Source of the DNA: JAFECT01 sp035551675
Lineage (GTDB): Bacteria; Pseudomonadota; Alphaproteobacteria; Caulobacterales; Caulobacteraceae
NCBI GenBank assembly: GCA_035551675.1
Contig: DASZMV010000066.1
Location: 1-64,000, forward strand
Reading direction: 5' to 3'
Length of the DNA: 64,000 bases
A model generated the notes under the pieces. The model was not told the DNA's origin, made no database searches, and saw only the letters and a program-made list of their open reading frames with translations. This document shows positions 1 through 7,602 of this stretch, piece after piece. The translations under genes and the position numbers were made by a program. Within the stretch, counting starts at the first letter, position 1; each line of letters opens with the position of its first letter.

Positions 1-17
1 TCGAGAGTCGCGGTCAT
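1..17 (-). CDS. 5' end of a divergent gene cut by the window edge
   Basis: On the minus strand an ATG at 17-15 begins the reading frame M-T-A-T-L and runs off the left edge. A GGGAG Shine-Dalgarno-like motif (complement of 24-28) lies 6 nt upstream, which is good spacing. Only five codons are visible, so no function can be assigned. If real, it shares the 18-189 intergenic region with the S9 peptidase as a divergent promoter. That region also contains a perfect 12-bp palindrome at 140-151. Confidence 0.4.
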
Positions 18-189
18 CGGGGTCTCCCAGGGGCCTGTCGCGTGGGCGGACCGACAGTCGCACAGTCGCCCGCTGCGGAACACTCCCCAAGCCTGACCGG
101 AGCATGCTAGGCAGGATGGGCGTAAGCCCGCCGGCAAGACGGGCGCGCCCGGAAACGCCAAGAATCAAAACGCTCACTCGGGGTACGTC

Positions 190-2289
190 ATGACCGTCCA
201 GCTTCGCCGCCTCCTGCTCGCGGCCGCCGCCTCCCTGGCCGCCGCTTCCTTGCTCGCGGGCGCGCCCGCCCAGGCCGCGCCCCACGGCCTCACCGCCAAG
301 GAGATGCTTTCCCTGGCCCGGGTTTCGGGGCTGCAGGTGTCGCCGGATGGGCGCTTGGCCCTCTATGACGTCCGCGCCACCGACTGGGACGCCAACAAGG
401 GCGTCCATGCCCTGTGGGTCGTCGACACCGACGGCAGGAGCGCGCCGCGGCGCCTGGCGGTCTCCGACCAGGGCGTATCCGACGCCCAGTGGTCGGGCGA
501 CGGCAAGACCATCTATTTCCTTTCCCGCGGCGGCGACTTCACCCAGGTCTGGCGCACCACGCCGGATGGGACGGGGGCGACCCAGATGACGTACCTGCCG
601 CTCGATGTCGGCGCCTACCGGGTTTCGGCCGATGGCAGGCACGTCGTGGTGTCGCTGGCGGTGCTTCACGACTCGCAGGCGATGTCGGGCTGCCGAGGCG
701 AGATCGAATGCACGACGCGCCCAAAGCCCGCCGGGACCCAGGCGTCGGGCCGGCTCTTCACCCGCCTCTTCGTGCGCCATTGGGACCAGTGGGCGGACGG
801 GACTGACAATCATCTGTTTTCGATCGAGGTCGGCGCCGACGGGATCGCGTCGGCGCATCCGGTGGAGCTGATGGCCAGTTTCGACGGCGACGTGCCCTCC
901 AAGCCTTTCGGGGACAACGGCGACTTCGCGATTTCGCCGTCCGGCCGCGAGGTGATCTTCTCCGCCAAGGTCGCGGGCAAGACCGCGCCGTGGAGCACCA
1001 ACTTCGATCTGTTCCGCGCGCCCATGGACGGCTCGGCGCAACCGGTGAACCTGACGCAAGCCAACAAGGCCGAGGACGTGGGACCGGTGTATTCGCCCGA
1101 TGGAACGATGCTGGCCTGGCGCGCGATGAAACGCCCGACCTTCGAGGCCGATCGCCTGGGCGTTATGGTGATGGATTTGAAGTCGGGCGCGGTGCGCGAA
1201 GTCGATCCCGCCTTCGACCGCTCAGCCGACAGCATCAAGTGGGCCGCCGACGGCAAGACCATTTATACCAACGCCGAAGACGTCGGCCAGGACCGCGTCT
1301 TCGCCATCGACGTGAAATCGGGCGCGGTAAAACCGCTTACCGGCGACGGCCGCGTCATCGCCTTCGACGTGAACGACAAGGGTCTCGTCTACGCGCGCGA
1401 CGACTATTCCCACCCGGCCGAGGTGTTCGCCCAAGGCTGGCAGGGCGCGCCGACGCAGCTGACCCATGTCGACGCCGACGCCCTCGCCGATGTGAAGATG
1501 GGCGACTACGAGAGCTTCACCTTCCCGGGCTGGAACGGCGAAACCGTGCACGGCTATCTGGTGAAGCCGTGGAATTATGAGCCGGGCAAGAAATATCCCG
1601 TCGCCTTCCTGATCCACGGCGGCCCGCAAGGCAGCTTCGGCTCGAACTTCGGCTATCGCTGGAATCCGCAGACCTACGCGGGCTCCGGCTATGCGGTGGT
1701 GATGATCGATTTCCACGGGTCCACCGGCTACGGCCAGGCCTTCACCGACGCGATCTCCCAGCACTGGGGCGACCGCCCGCTCGAAGACCTGCAGAAGGGC
1801 TGGGCCGCGGCGCTCGCGAAATACAGCTTCCTGGACGGAAACCGGGCCTGTGCGCTCGGCGCGTCGTACGGCGGCTACATGATCGACTGGATCGCGGGGA
1901 ACTGGTCGCAGCCGTGGAAGTGCCTGGTCGTGCACGACGGCGTCTTCGACAACCGCATGATGGGCTATTCCACCGAGGAACTGTGGTTCTCGGAATGGGA
2001 GAACGGCGGCACGGTGTGGTCCAATCCGCAGGGCTACGAGAAATTCAATCCGATCGATCACGTGGCGGAGTGGAACAAGCCCATGCTGGTGATCCACAGC
2101 GCGCGCGACTACCGCATACCGCTGGAGCAAGGCATCGGCGCCTTCACCGCGCTGCAACGCAAGGGCGTGCCGTCGGAGTTCCTGACCTTCCCAGACGAGA
2201 ACCACTGGGTGCTGAAGCCCAAGAACTCGCTGGAATGGCACGCGACGGTGACCGACTGGCTCGATCGCTGGACGAAAGCGCCGGACTAG
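190..2289 (+). CDS. Secreted S9 family prolyl oligopeptidase-type peptidase
   Basis: This is a 699-aa serine peptidase of the S9 family (dipeptidyl/acylaminoacyl peptidase type). These enzymes have an N-terminal beta-propeller that gates an alpha/beta-hydrolase domain cleaving short peptides. Residues 1-30 form a Sec signal peptide ending AQA, so it acts outside the cytoplasm. Residues 35-400 contain repeated propeller motifs of WSGDGK and YSPDG type. The C-terminal third is the hydrolase: a GGPQG oxyanion segment, nucleophile Ser559 in GASYGGY, Asp640 in SARDYR and His672 in ENHW. A second S9 gene follows 111 nt downstream on the same strand. The start is set by the ATG at the signal peptide. 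The substrate is unknown; peptide scavenging is an inference. Confidence 0.93.
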   Translation: MTVQLRRLLLAAAASLAAASLLAGAPAQAAPHGLTAKEMLSLARVSGLQVSPDGRLALYDVRATDWDANKGVHALWVVDTDGRSAPRRLAVSDQGVSDAQWSGDGKTIYFLSRGGDFTQVWRTTPDGTGATQMTYLPLDVGAYRVSADGRHVVVSLAVLHDSQAMSGCRGEIECTTRPKPAGTQASGRLFTRLFVRHWDQWADGTDNHLFSIEVGADGIASAHPVELMASFDGDVPSKPFGDNGDFAISPSGREVIFSAKVAGKTAPWSTNFDLFRAPMDGSAQPVNLTQANKAEDVGPVYSPDGTMLAWRAMKRPTFEADRLGVMVMDLKSGAVREVDPAFDRSADSIKWAADGKTIYTNAEDVGQDRVFAIDVKSGAVKPLTGDGRVIAFDVNDKGLVYARDDYSHPAEVFAQGWQGAPTQLTHVDADALADVKMGDYESFTFPGWNGETVHGYLVKPWNYEPGKKYPVAFLIHGGPQGSFGSNFGYRWNPQTYAGSGYAVVMIDFHGSTGYGQAFTDAISQHWGDRPLEDLQKGWAAALAKYSFLDGNRACALGASYGGYMIDWIAGNWSQPWKCLVVHDGVFDNRMMGYSTEELWFSEWENGGTVWSNPQGYEKFNPIDHVAEWNKPMLVIHSARDYRIPLEQGIGAFTALQRKGVPSEFLTFPDENHWVLKPKNSLEWHATVTDWLDRWTKAPD

Positions 2290-2307
2290 GGGCCCGGACT
2301 GGCGAAA

Positions 2308-2323
2308 GCCCAAAGATTTGGGC
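2308..2323 (+). terminator. Weak hairpin between the two S9 genes
   Basis: GCCCAAA and TTTGGGC form a short inverted repeat 18 nt after the first S9 stop codon. There is no proper U-tract behind it, so it is at best a weak terminator or an mRNA stabiliser. Confidence 0.2.
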
Positions 2324-2400
2324 GCTTTACGGTGAAGCCGTCCCCGGGTTAGGCTCGCACGCCGCAGTTGCGGTGCGCCTAGCGTACTCGGGGGTCTTTC

Positions 2401-4386
2401 ATGCGCCATCTTCTTCTTTCCGCCGCCTGCGGCGCCGCGATCCTGCTCGCCTGCGGCCCGGCGCTCGCCGCGCCGCCGCCCGCCAGCGCCTTCGGGGCCA
2501 TGCCGGCGGTCGAAACGGTGGACCTTTCGCCGGACGGGAAGAGCGTCGCCATCCTCGGCGTCGACCAGGGTCAGGCCTATATCGCGATCGATGGTCTGGA
2601 TGACGGCAAGGCGGTCACCGTGCCCCTCGGCGCCGTCGACGCCCGCGACATTCACTGGGCCGGCAACACCCAGATCATCCTGACCGCCTCGACCCAAGTG
2701 CACCCGCCCGGCGCCGACGCGGCGGTCTATTACCAGTACCTGCGCGACATTATCATCAGCCGCGACGGCAAGCCGATCGGCCAGGTGCTCGGCAACAACC
2801 CGGCCTATGTGCTGACAACGGCGCTTCCGATCATCAGCTACGGCTCCGCCGACCATCCGCAGCTCGTCGTGCAGGGCGCCGACCTGTCGACGAATTATCG
2901 AATGGGCGCCAGCATGACCGAGACGCGCCTCACCAAGAAGGAAGGCGACGTCGTCGCCGCCCTGTATCGGGTCGATCCGACCACCGGCAAAGGCACGCTG
3001 ATGGAGCGCAGCGACGGCACGGTCGATGGCTGGGACGTCGATCTCCAGGGCGAACTGCGCGCGCGCTGGGGCCGCGACCCGATCAACCACATCTCCATGT
3101 TCGAGACGCACGGCAAGGGCAAGTCCGGCTGGACCCAAGTTTACAAGGCCCAACGCTACGGCGATCAGTTGCAATACCTCGGCTACTCCGACCCCGAGGA
3201 CGCGATCTATTACATCGCCAGCGACAACAAGAGCATCGTCAAACGGACGCTTTCCGACGGCAAGGAGACGGTCGTCACCGACAAGGTCGGCGGCACGGTC
3301 AGCATCAAGTGGGATCCGTGGCGCCAGTCCGCGGTCGCGGCGGTCGGCACGGGCGAGGTCAGTCATTACGAGTGGCTCGATCCCGAAGTCGGCGACGTGC
3401 ACGCGGCCATGTCCAAGGCCTTCAAGGGCCAGCTCGTCACACTGGAAAGCTGGTCGGCCGATCGCACCCGCTTCGTCGTCCGGGTCGAAGGCTCGGCGCC
3501 GCCGGTCTGGTACCTGTACGACAAGGCGCAGCATTCCGTCTCACCGCTGGGCGAAGCCTATCCGGCGTTGAAGGACGCGCCTGTCGGGACGCGCGACTGG
3601 ATCACCTACAAGGCGCGCGACGGTCTCGAAATCCACGCCTATGTCACCTATCCGCCCGGCGTTACGCCCGAGGCCGCGTCGAAGCTGCCGCTCATCGTCA
3701 TGCCGCACGGCGGACCCGAGGGGCGCGACGACCCCGGCTTCGACTACTGGTCCCAGTTCGTCGCCTCGCGCGGTTATGTGGTGATCCAGCCGCAGTTCCG
3801 CGGCTCCGCCGGTTTCGGGCTCGACTTCATGCACGCGGGCTATCGCGAATGGGGCGGCAAGATGCAGACCGATCTTCTCGACGGGATTTCGGCCTTGGCC
3901 GCTAAGGGTCAGATCGATCCGTCGCGCGTGTGCATCGTGGGTTGGAGCTATGGCGGCTACGCCGCGCTTGAAGGCATCACCACCCATCCCGAAGCGTACA
4001 AGTGCGCCGTCTCAGTCGCCGGGATCTCGGACCTGCAGATGATGCTGAAGGACGACATTCAGCGCGGCGGTCGCGCCGACGTGGTCGAAGATTACCACAA
4101 CATGCTGGGCGACCCGTCCGACAACCGCGCGCAGCTCGACGACTATTCGCCGATCCGCCACATCGATGCGGTCCGTGGTCCAGTGTTGCTGATCCACGGC
4201 CAGGACGACCAGACCGTTCTCTTCGAACAGTCGACGCACATGCAAAAGGCCTTGGATGAGGCGGGCAAACAGGTCGAGCTGGTCAGTTTCAAAGGCGACG
4301 ACCACCAGCTCCACACAACCGCCGATCGGGTCGCCATGCTCGAGGCGCTCGAAAAGTTCCTGGCGGCGAACTTGCCGGTGAAATAG
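2401..4386 (+). CDS. Secreted S9 family peptidase (second copy)
   Basis: This 661-aa paralogue of the preceding gene has the same architecture but diverged sequence. A cleavable signal peptide spans about 1-23, ending ALA. A WD/propeller region covers about 30-390 and an alpha/beta-hydrolase domain about 400-660. The catalytic triad reads as Ser516 in GWSYGGY, Asp603 in GQDDQTV and His635 in GDDHQLH. The oxyanion-side motif MPHGGPEGRD is present. It is predicted to hydrolyse oligopeptides outside the cytoplasm. The 111-nt gap from the first copy leaves room for its own promoter. The two genes probably arose by an old duplication, since only the hydrolase motifs are obviously alike. Confidence 0.93.
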   Translation: MRHLLLSAACGAAILLACGPALAAPPPASAFGAMPAVETVDLSPDGKSVAILGVDQGQAYIAIDGLDDGKAVTVPLGAVDARDIHWAGNTQIILTASTQVHPPGADAAVYYQYLRDIIISRDGKPIGQVLGNNPAYVLTTALPIISYGSADHPQLVVQGADLSTNYRMGASMTETRLTKKEGDVVAALYRVDPTTGKGTLMERSDGTVDGWDVDLQGELRARWGRDPINHISMFETHGKGKSGWTQVYKAQRYGDQLQYLGYSDPEDAIYYIASDNKSIVKRTLSDGKETVVTDKVGGTVSIKWDPWRQSAVAAVGTGEVSHYEWLDPEVGDVHAAMSKAFKGQLVTLESWSADRTRFVVRVEGSAPPVWYLYDKAQHSVSPLGEAYPALKDAPVGTRDWITYKARDGLEIHAYVTYPPGVTPEAASKLPLIVMPHGGPEGRDDPGFDYWSQFVASRGYVVIQPQFRGSAGFGLDFMHAGYREWGGKMQTDLLDGISALAAKGQIDPSRVCIVGWSYGGYAALEGITTHPEAYKCAVSVAGISDLQMMLKDDIQRGGRADVVEDYHNMLGDPSDNRAQLDDYSPIRHIDAVRGPVLLIHGQDDQTVLFEQSTHMQKALDEAGKQVELVSFKGDDHQLHTTADRVAMLEALEKFLAANLPVK

Positions 4387-4397
4387 CGGGTCGCGGT

Positions 4398-5351
4398 TCA
4401 GAACCCGTTCTTCACGTCGAGGCCCCGGGGCGACCAGGCCTCGACCACCGCCTTCGCCAGTTTGGCGATGGTGACGTCGCCCTCGTCGTCGGCGCTCCAG
4501 CCGTGGTCTTTGTTGTCGTGGGTGAACACCGACAGGATCACCGTGCCGTTTTTGGTCGCGATGGCGGCGACGTCGTTGCGCGCGTCGTCGATGGCGCCGG
4601 TCTTGTTGGCGATGGCCGAGCCGTTCTCGCTCGAGTCAAGCGCTTCGATGTAACGCGGGATGCCGTCGCGATAGAACTGGTTGCGCAACATCGTCAGCGT
4701 CACGGCGCAGATCGCGCGGTCCTTGTCGTCCGTGCCGCCGGGCGTTCCGAGATCGCAGCGCGCGATGCGGCGCATCACCTGCGCCATCTCACGCGGGGTG
4801 GTTCGGCCGAGGCCGAACTTCGGCTGCTCCGGCGGGATAGACCCTTCGATCGGCTTGAACAGCTTCTTGTAAAAGACGGTGTGGGTGAGCCCGAGCGAGC
4901 GCGTGCGCGCATTGATGGCCGCCAGGCCCAAGTGGTCGATCACCAGATTGGTCGCGGTGTTGTCGCTGACCACCACCATCAGGGTGAGCGCATCCTTGAA
5001 GGTCAGGGCGTGCGGCGTGTCGAACTGGCCGAGGATGCCGGAGCCGGTGACCTGGTTGTCCTTGGTCAGGGTCAACGGATCGTCGAAGCGCGCCTTGCCC
5101 GCCCGGATCTCGACCATGGCCTCGTAGAGCGCGGTCAGCTTGATCACCGAGGCGGTGGGCGCGTCCTCGTCCGGGTTCAGGACCGCGACCTCACCGGTCT
5201 TCAGGTTCTCGGCATAGAGCCCGACGCGTCCGTGATGTGCGGCCGCGATGCCCGCCAGGGTCTTTTCCAGCGCGGCGTCTTCCTGGGGCGCGGCCAGGGC
5301 GGGCGCGGCGCACGCGAGGGCAAGGACGAGGGTCAAGGCGAGCGTTTTCAT
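4398..5351 (-). CDS. Class A beta-lactamase-fold serine hydrolase
   Basis: A 317-aa protein with a signal peptide (1-20, ending ALA) and the three active-site boxes of class A beta-lactamases: S68-V-I-K71, S129-D-N131 and K250-T-G252. It is therefore a periplasmic penicillin-recognising serine hydrolase. The omega-loop box (usually E-P-E-L-N, with the deacylating Glu166) is not recognisable. The corresponding stretch, about 158-175, reads YKKLFKPIEGS, with a Leu where Glu166 would align by eye. The gene is convergent with the S9 pair (11 nt apart) and divergent from the glycosyltransferase. It could be a true beta-lactamase with a shifted Glu or a non-lactamase serine hydrolase, and the sequence alone does not decide. 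Confidence 0.85.
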   Translation of the reverse strand: MKTLALTLVLALACAAPALAAPQEDAALEKTLAGIAAAHHGRVGLYAENLKTGEVAVLNPDEDAPTASVIKLTALYEAMVEIRAGKARFDDPLTLTKDNQVTGSGILGQFDTPHALTFKDALTLMVVVSDNTATNLVIDHLGLAAINARTRSLGLTHTVFYKKLFKPIEGSIPPEQPKFGLGRTTPREMAQVMRRIARCDLGTPGGTDDKDRAICAVTLTMLRNQFYRDGIPRYIEALDSSENGSAIANKTGAIDDARNDVAAIATKNGTVILSVFTHDNKDHGWSADDEGDVTIAKLAKAVVEAWSPRGLDVKNGF

Positions 5352-5471
5352 TCGTCAATTCATAGCCCTCGCGCCCCCGACAACAAGCCCGAGGGTGACG
5401 GGCGCAAATCGGGGATGCTATAGGCCGGGGCCCCCACGGTCGGGGTGTTTATTGCAGCCCCCGATCCCCTG

Positions 5472-7301
5472 ATGTCCAAGCCGACCCTGGAAGATTTCGA
5501 ACGCTACGTCTTCGAGCGCAAGGGCGACGACGCCTACCGCGCCGCCCTGTCCATCCTCGGCCGCATCGACCGCGCCTTCGGCCGCATCGACCAGGTGCAG
5601 ATGCGCCCCACCGCCGAACCCGGTGACGAGGGCGTGCGCCTGGAGCGGTTCTCGACGCGCTTTGTGGCGGCGCTCGGCCAGCTGATCTGCGACGAGGCGA
5701 TCACGCCCGACCGGCGCATCTTCGCTCAGATCCTGCTGTTCCACCGCTGGATCGACCTGATGTTCGCGTCCAGCGGATTCCGCACGCCCGACAACTTCCT
5801 GCGCGTGCTCGGCGTCGAGAACGAAGGCGCCTGGTCGCTGAAGGGCGATCATATCCTGCGGTTCCTGCTGCTGTTCTCGCCGCGCGCGGATTTCAACATC
5901 AGTTTCGAGAAGACGCTATCCGCCAATCCGCACATGAGCGCGATCGCCTTCCTGAACTTCCTGGGCACGCGTTACTGTTTCACCGAGCGGTCGCATGACT
6001 TCCGCGAACGTCTGCTGGAGTGGCTGCCGGGTCGTCTGAACGACGTGAAGCTCGGCCCGATCGTGCTGCGCAACATCGCCGAACCCTTCATGCACTGCAG
6101 CTATGCCCAGACGCCGCGCAAGCACGAGATCAAGGCCGACCTGATCGCCCAGATGCGCCGCGCCTGCCTCGGCGCCGGCTGTCGCGAGATGAGCGAGCCG
6201 CCCGCGCCGGCCGCCGACGGCAAGCCGGTGGTGGTGATCATGACCGAGCACTTCTCCAAGGGCCATTCCGTCTGGCGCACTCACTCGCGCGCGGTCAAGG
6301 CGCTGCGGGAGAAATTCCACACCGTCGGTTTCTGCGCCAAGCGCGCGCAAATGCCCGACGTCGAGGCGGCGTTCGACGAGTTCATCGTCTATCCCGAAGC
6401 CGAATTCTTCGAAGGGGTGCGCAAGACCTGCGAGATGATCCTCGAACGCCGACCGGTGATGGTGTTCCACCTGGGCGTCGGCATGGCCGATGTGGTGATC
6501 GCGACCTCGTCGCTGCGTCTGGCGCCGGTGCAGGCCTGTTCCTTCGGCCACACCGCGACGACCAAAAGCCCGGTGATCGACTACATGATCCTGCCCGAGG
6601 ACTTCATGGGCGATCCCGAATGCTTCTCCGAGAAGATGGTGCTCGTGCCGCCGCAGGCCATGCCCTATACGCCGGTCGACAACATCGACATCGACGCAGT
6701 GCTGAAGAAGACGGCCAAGGAGAAGGCTGTTCCCGGCGTCGTGCGCGTCGCCGTCGCAGCCTCGATCATGAAGCTTAACCCGCCGTTCTTCGCCGCCCTG
6801 AAGGCCGCGGCCGATGCGGCCAAGACCCGGGTCGAGTATCACTTCTTCCCGTTGGCGGGGGTGGGGCTCGCGCACGCGGACCTGCAGCGGGCGCTGAAGA
6901 CGCGCCTGCCTCAGGCGGTGGTGCATACCGAACAGCCCTACGACAAATACATGCTGGCGCTGGCGCGCTGCGCCTTCGCCATCTCGCCGTTCCCCTACGG
7001 CAATATGAACTCGATCATCGACGCGGCCCGCCTGGGCCTCCCCGGCGTCTGCCTCGACGGTCCCGAGGCCCACGCCCACGCCGACGTGGCCTATTTCGCG
7101 CGCCTGGGCCTGCCCTCCGAGCTCGCGGCCGAGACGGTGGAGGACTATTCCGCCGTCATCACCCGCTTGGTCGACGACAAGGCCTTCCTCGAAAAGTGCC
7201 GGGCCGCGGCCAAGTCGGCGGACCTCGACAAGGGCTTCTTCACCGGCGACGAATCCTTGTTCTGCAAGGCGGTGGAAGAGCTGGTCTCACCCCATCTTTA
7301 G
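5472..7301 (+). CDS. HMW1C-like (GT41 family) glycosyltransferase
   Basis: About 609 aa from the ATG at 5472. An in-frame GTG at 5445 would add nine residues, but the downstream ATG fits the family better. The N-terminal all-alpha part carries the HMW1C signature FMHCSY followed by a K-H-x-I-K segment. The C-terminal GT-B part carries FGHTATTKSPVIDY, ILPEDF, CFSEK and SPFPYGNMNSIIDAARLG, the donor-binding region. HMW1C/NGT proteins are cytoplasmic enzymes that attach hexose from UDP-sugars to Asn of adhesins. This copy lacks the TPR array of O-GlcNAc-transferase-like relatives. No adhesin or two-partner secretion gene is adjacent, so its acceptor is unknown. Confidence 0.85.
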   Translation: MSKPTLEDFERYVFERKGDDAYRAALSILGRIDRAFGRIDQVQMRPTAEPGDEGVRLERFSTRFVAALGQLICDEAITPDRRIFAQILLFHRWIDLMFASSGFRTPDNFLRVLGVENEGAWSLKGDHILRFLLLFSPRADFNISFEKTLSANPHMSAIAFLNFLGTRYCFTERSHDFRERLLEWLPGRLNDVKLGPIVLRNIAEPFMHCSYAQTPRKHEIKADLIAQMRRACLGAGCREMSEPPAPAADGKPVVVIMTEHFSKGHSVWRTHSRAVKALREKFHTVGFCAKRAQMPDVEAAFDEFIVYPEAEFFEGVRKTCEMILERRPVMVFHLGVGMADVVIATSSLRLAPVQACSFGHTATTKSPVIDYMILPEDFMGDPECFSEKMVLVPPQAMPYTPVDNIDIDAVLKKTAKEKAVPGVVRVAVAASIMKLNPPFFAALKAAADAAKTRVEYHFFPLAGVGLAHADLQRALKTRLPQAVVHTEQPYDKYMLALARCAFAISPFPYGNMNSIIDAARLGLPGVCLDGPEAHAHADVAYFARLGLPSELAAETVEDYSAVITRLVDDKAFLEKCRAAAKSADLDKGFFTGDESLFCKAVEELVSPHL

Positions 7302-7334
7302 AAAGACTTCACGTCCAGGCGGTTGACTTGGGGC

Positions 7335-7359
7335 GTCCGTCCGGGCTTTCTGGACGGAC
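7335..7359 (+). other. Perfect 8-bp hairpin downstream of the glycosyltransferase
   Basis: GTCCGTCC (7335-7342) and GGACGGAC (7352-7359) pair perfectly around a 9-nt loop, 33 nt after the glycosyltransferase stop. There is no U-tract. It may be a transcript-end structure for the upstream gene or part of the leader of the downstream homoserine dehydrogenase mRNA. Confidence 0.4.
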
Positions 7360-7444
7360 CAACATCGTTTCGAGATCCAGTTTGACCGACCGCCGCACCC
7401 ACCCTGACGCCCGCCGCTCCGCGACCTCGCGGATGCGCGGGGCT

Positions 7445-7516
7445 ATGGCCGGCGGCTTCGGTACCACCATTACGACGATGACCATGACCATGCTCCTCGG
7501 GGCAGGGATGGACTAG
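7445..7516 (+). CDS. thr-type attenuator leader peptide
   Basis: A 23-codon ORF (an in-frame ATG at 7433 would make 27 codons) whose middle reads T-T-I-T-T-M-T-M-T-M and whose end reads L-L-G-A-G-M-D. It contains six Thr, one Ile and, counting the start, five Met codons. This closely resembles the enterobacterial ThrL leader (STTITTTITITTGNGAG). It stops at 7514-7516, 35 nt before an intrinsic terminator and 86 nt before a homoserine dehydrogenase gene. Thr, Met and Ile are the amino acids made from homoserine, so ribosome stalling here would report their shortage. The Shine-Dalgarno sequence is not obvious. Coding is inferred from composition and position. Confidence 0.75.
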   Translation: MAGGFGTTITTMTMTMLLGAGMD

Positions 7517-7582
7517 CGCGCATCGGCCAAGGCCCGATCAACCGCCACCCACCCCGCCCCAAAAGAGGCGGGGTTTTTTGTT
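7499..7582 (+). promoter_or_regulatory. Transcription attenuator: antiterminator and terminator pair
   Basis: GGGGCAGGG at 7499-7507, the codons for G-A-G in the leader peptide, can pair with CCCCGCCCC at 7552-7560 with a single A-C mismatch. That segment contains the left arm of the terminator hairpin (7552-7558 with 7567-7573). A ribosome stalled on the Thr/Met codons 7463-7492 would leave 7499-7507 free and favour antitermination. A ribosome reaching the stop at 7514 would mask it and let the terminator form. A small extra hairpin, ATCGG/CCGAT at 7522-7537, lies between. The geometry is the classical amino-acid attenuation design. The mechanism is inferred from pairing only. Confidence 0.72.
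7552..7582 (+). terminator. Intrinsic terminator of the homoserine dehydrogenase leader
   Basis: Seven perfect GC-rich pairs (CCCCGCC 7552-7558 with GGCGGGG 7567-7573), an 8-nt loop and an immediate run of six T (7574-7579). This is a textbook rho-independent terminator placed 20 nt before the ATG of the next gene, which only makes sense as a regulated terminator. Confidence 0.85.
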
Positions 7583-7602
7583 GCCCAAGGGATCCCACCA
7601 CC

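Noticed and set aside
140..151. Palindrome CGGGCGCGCCCG upstream of the first S9 gene as an operator
   Set aside because: In DNA this GC-rich such palindromes occur by chance; no second copy or promoter overlap supports it.
1222..3534. 770-codon minus-strand frame antisense to the S9 peptidases
   Set aside because: No motifs, no ribosome-binding site, and codon positions mirror the S9 genes.
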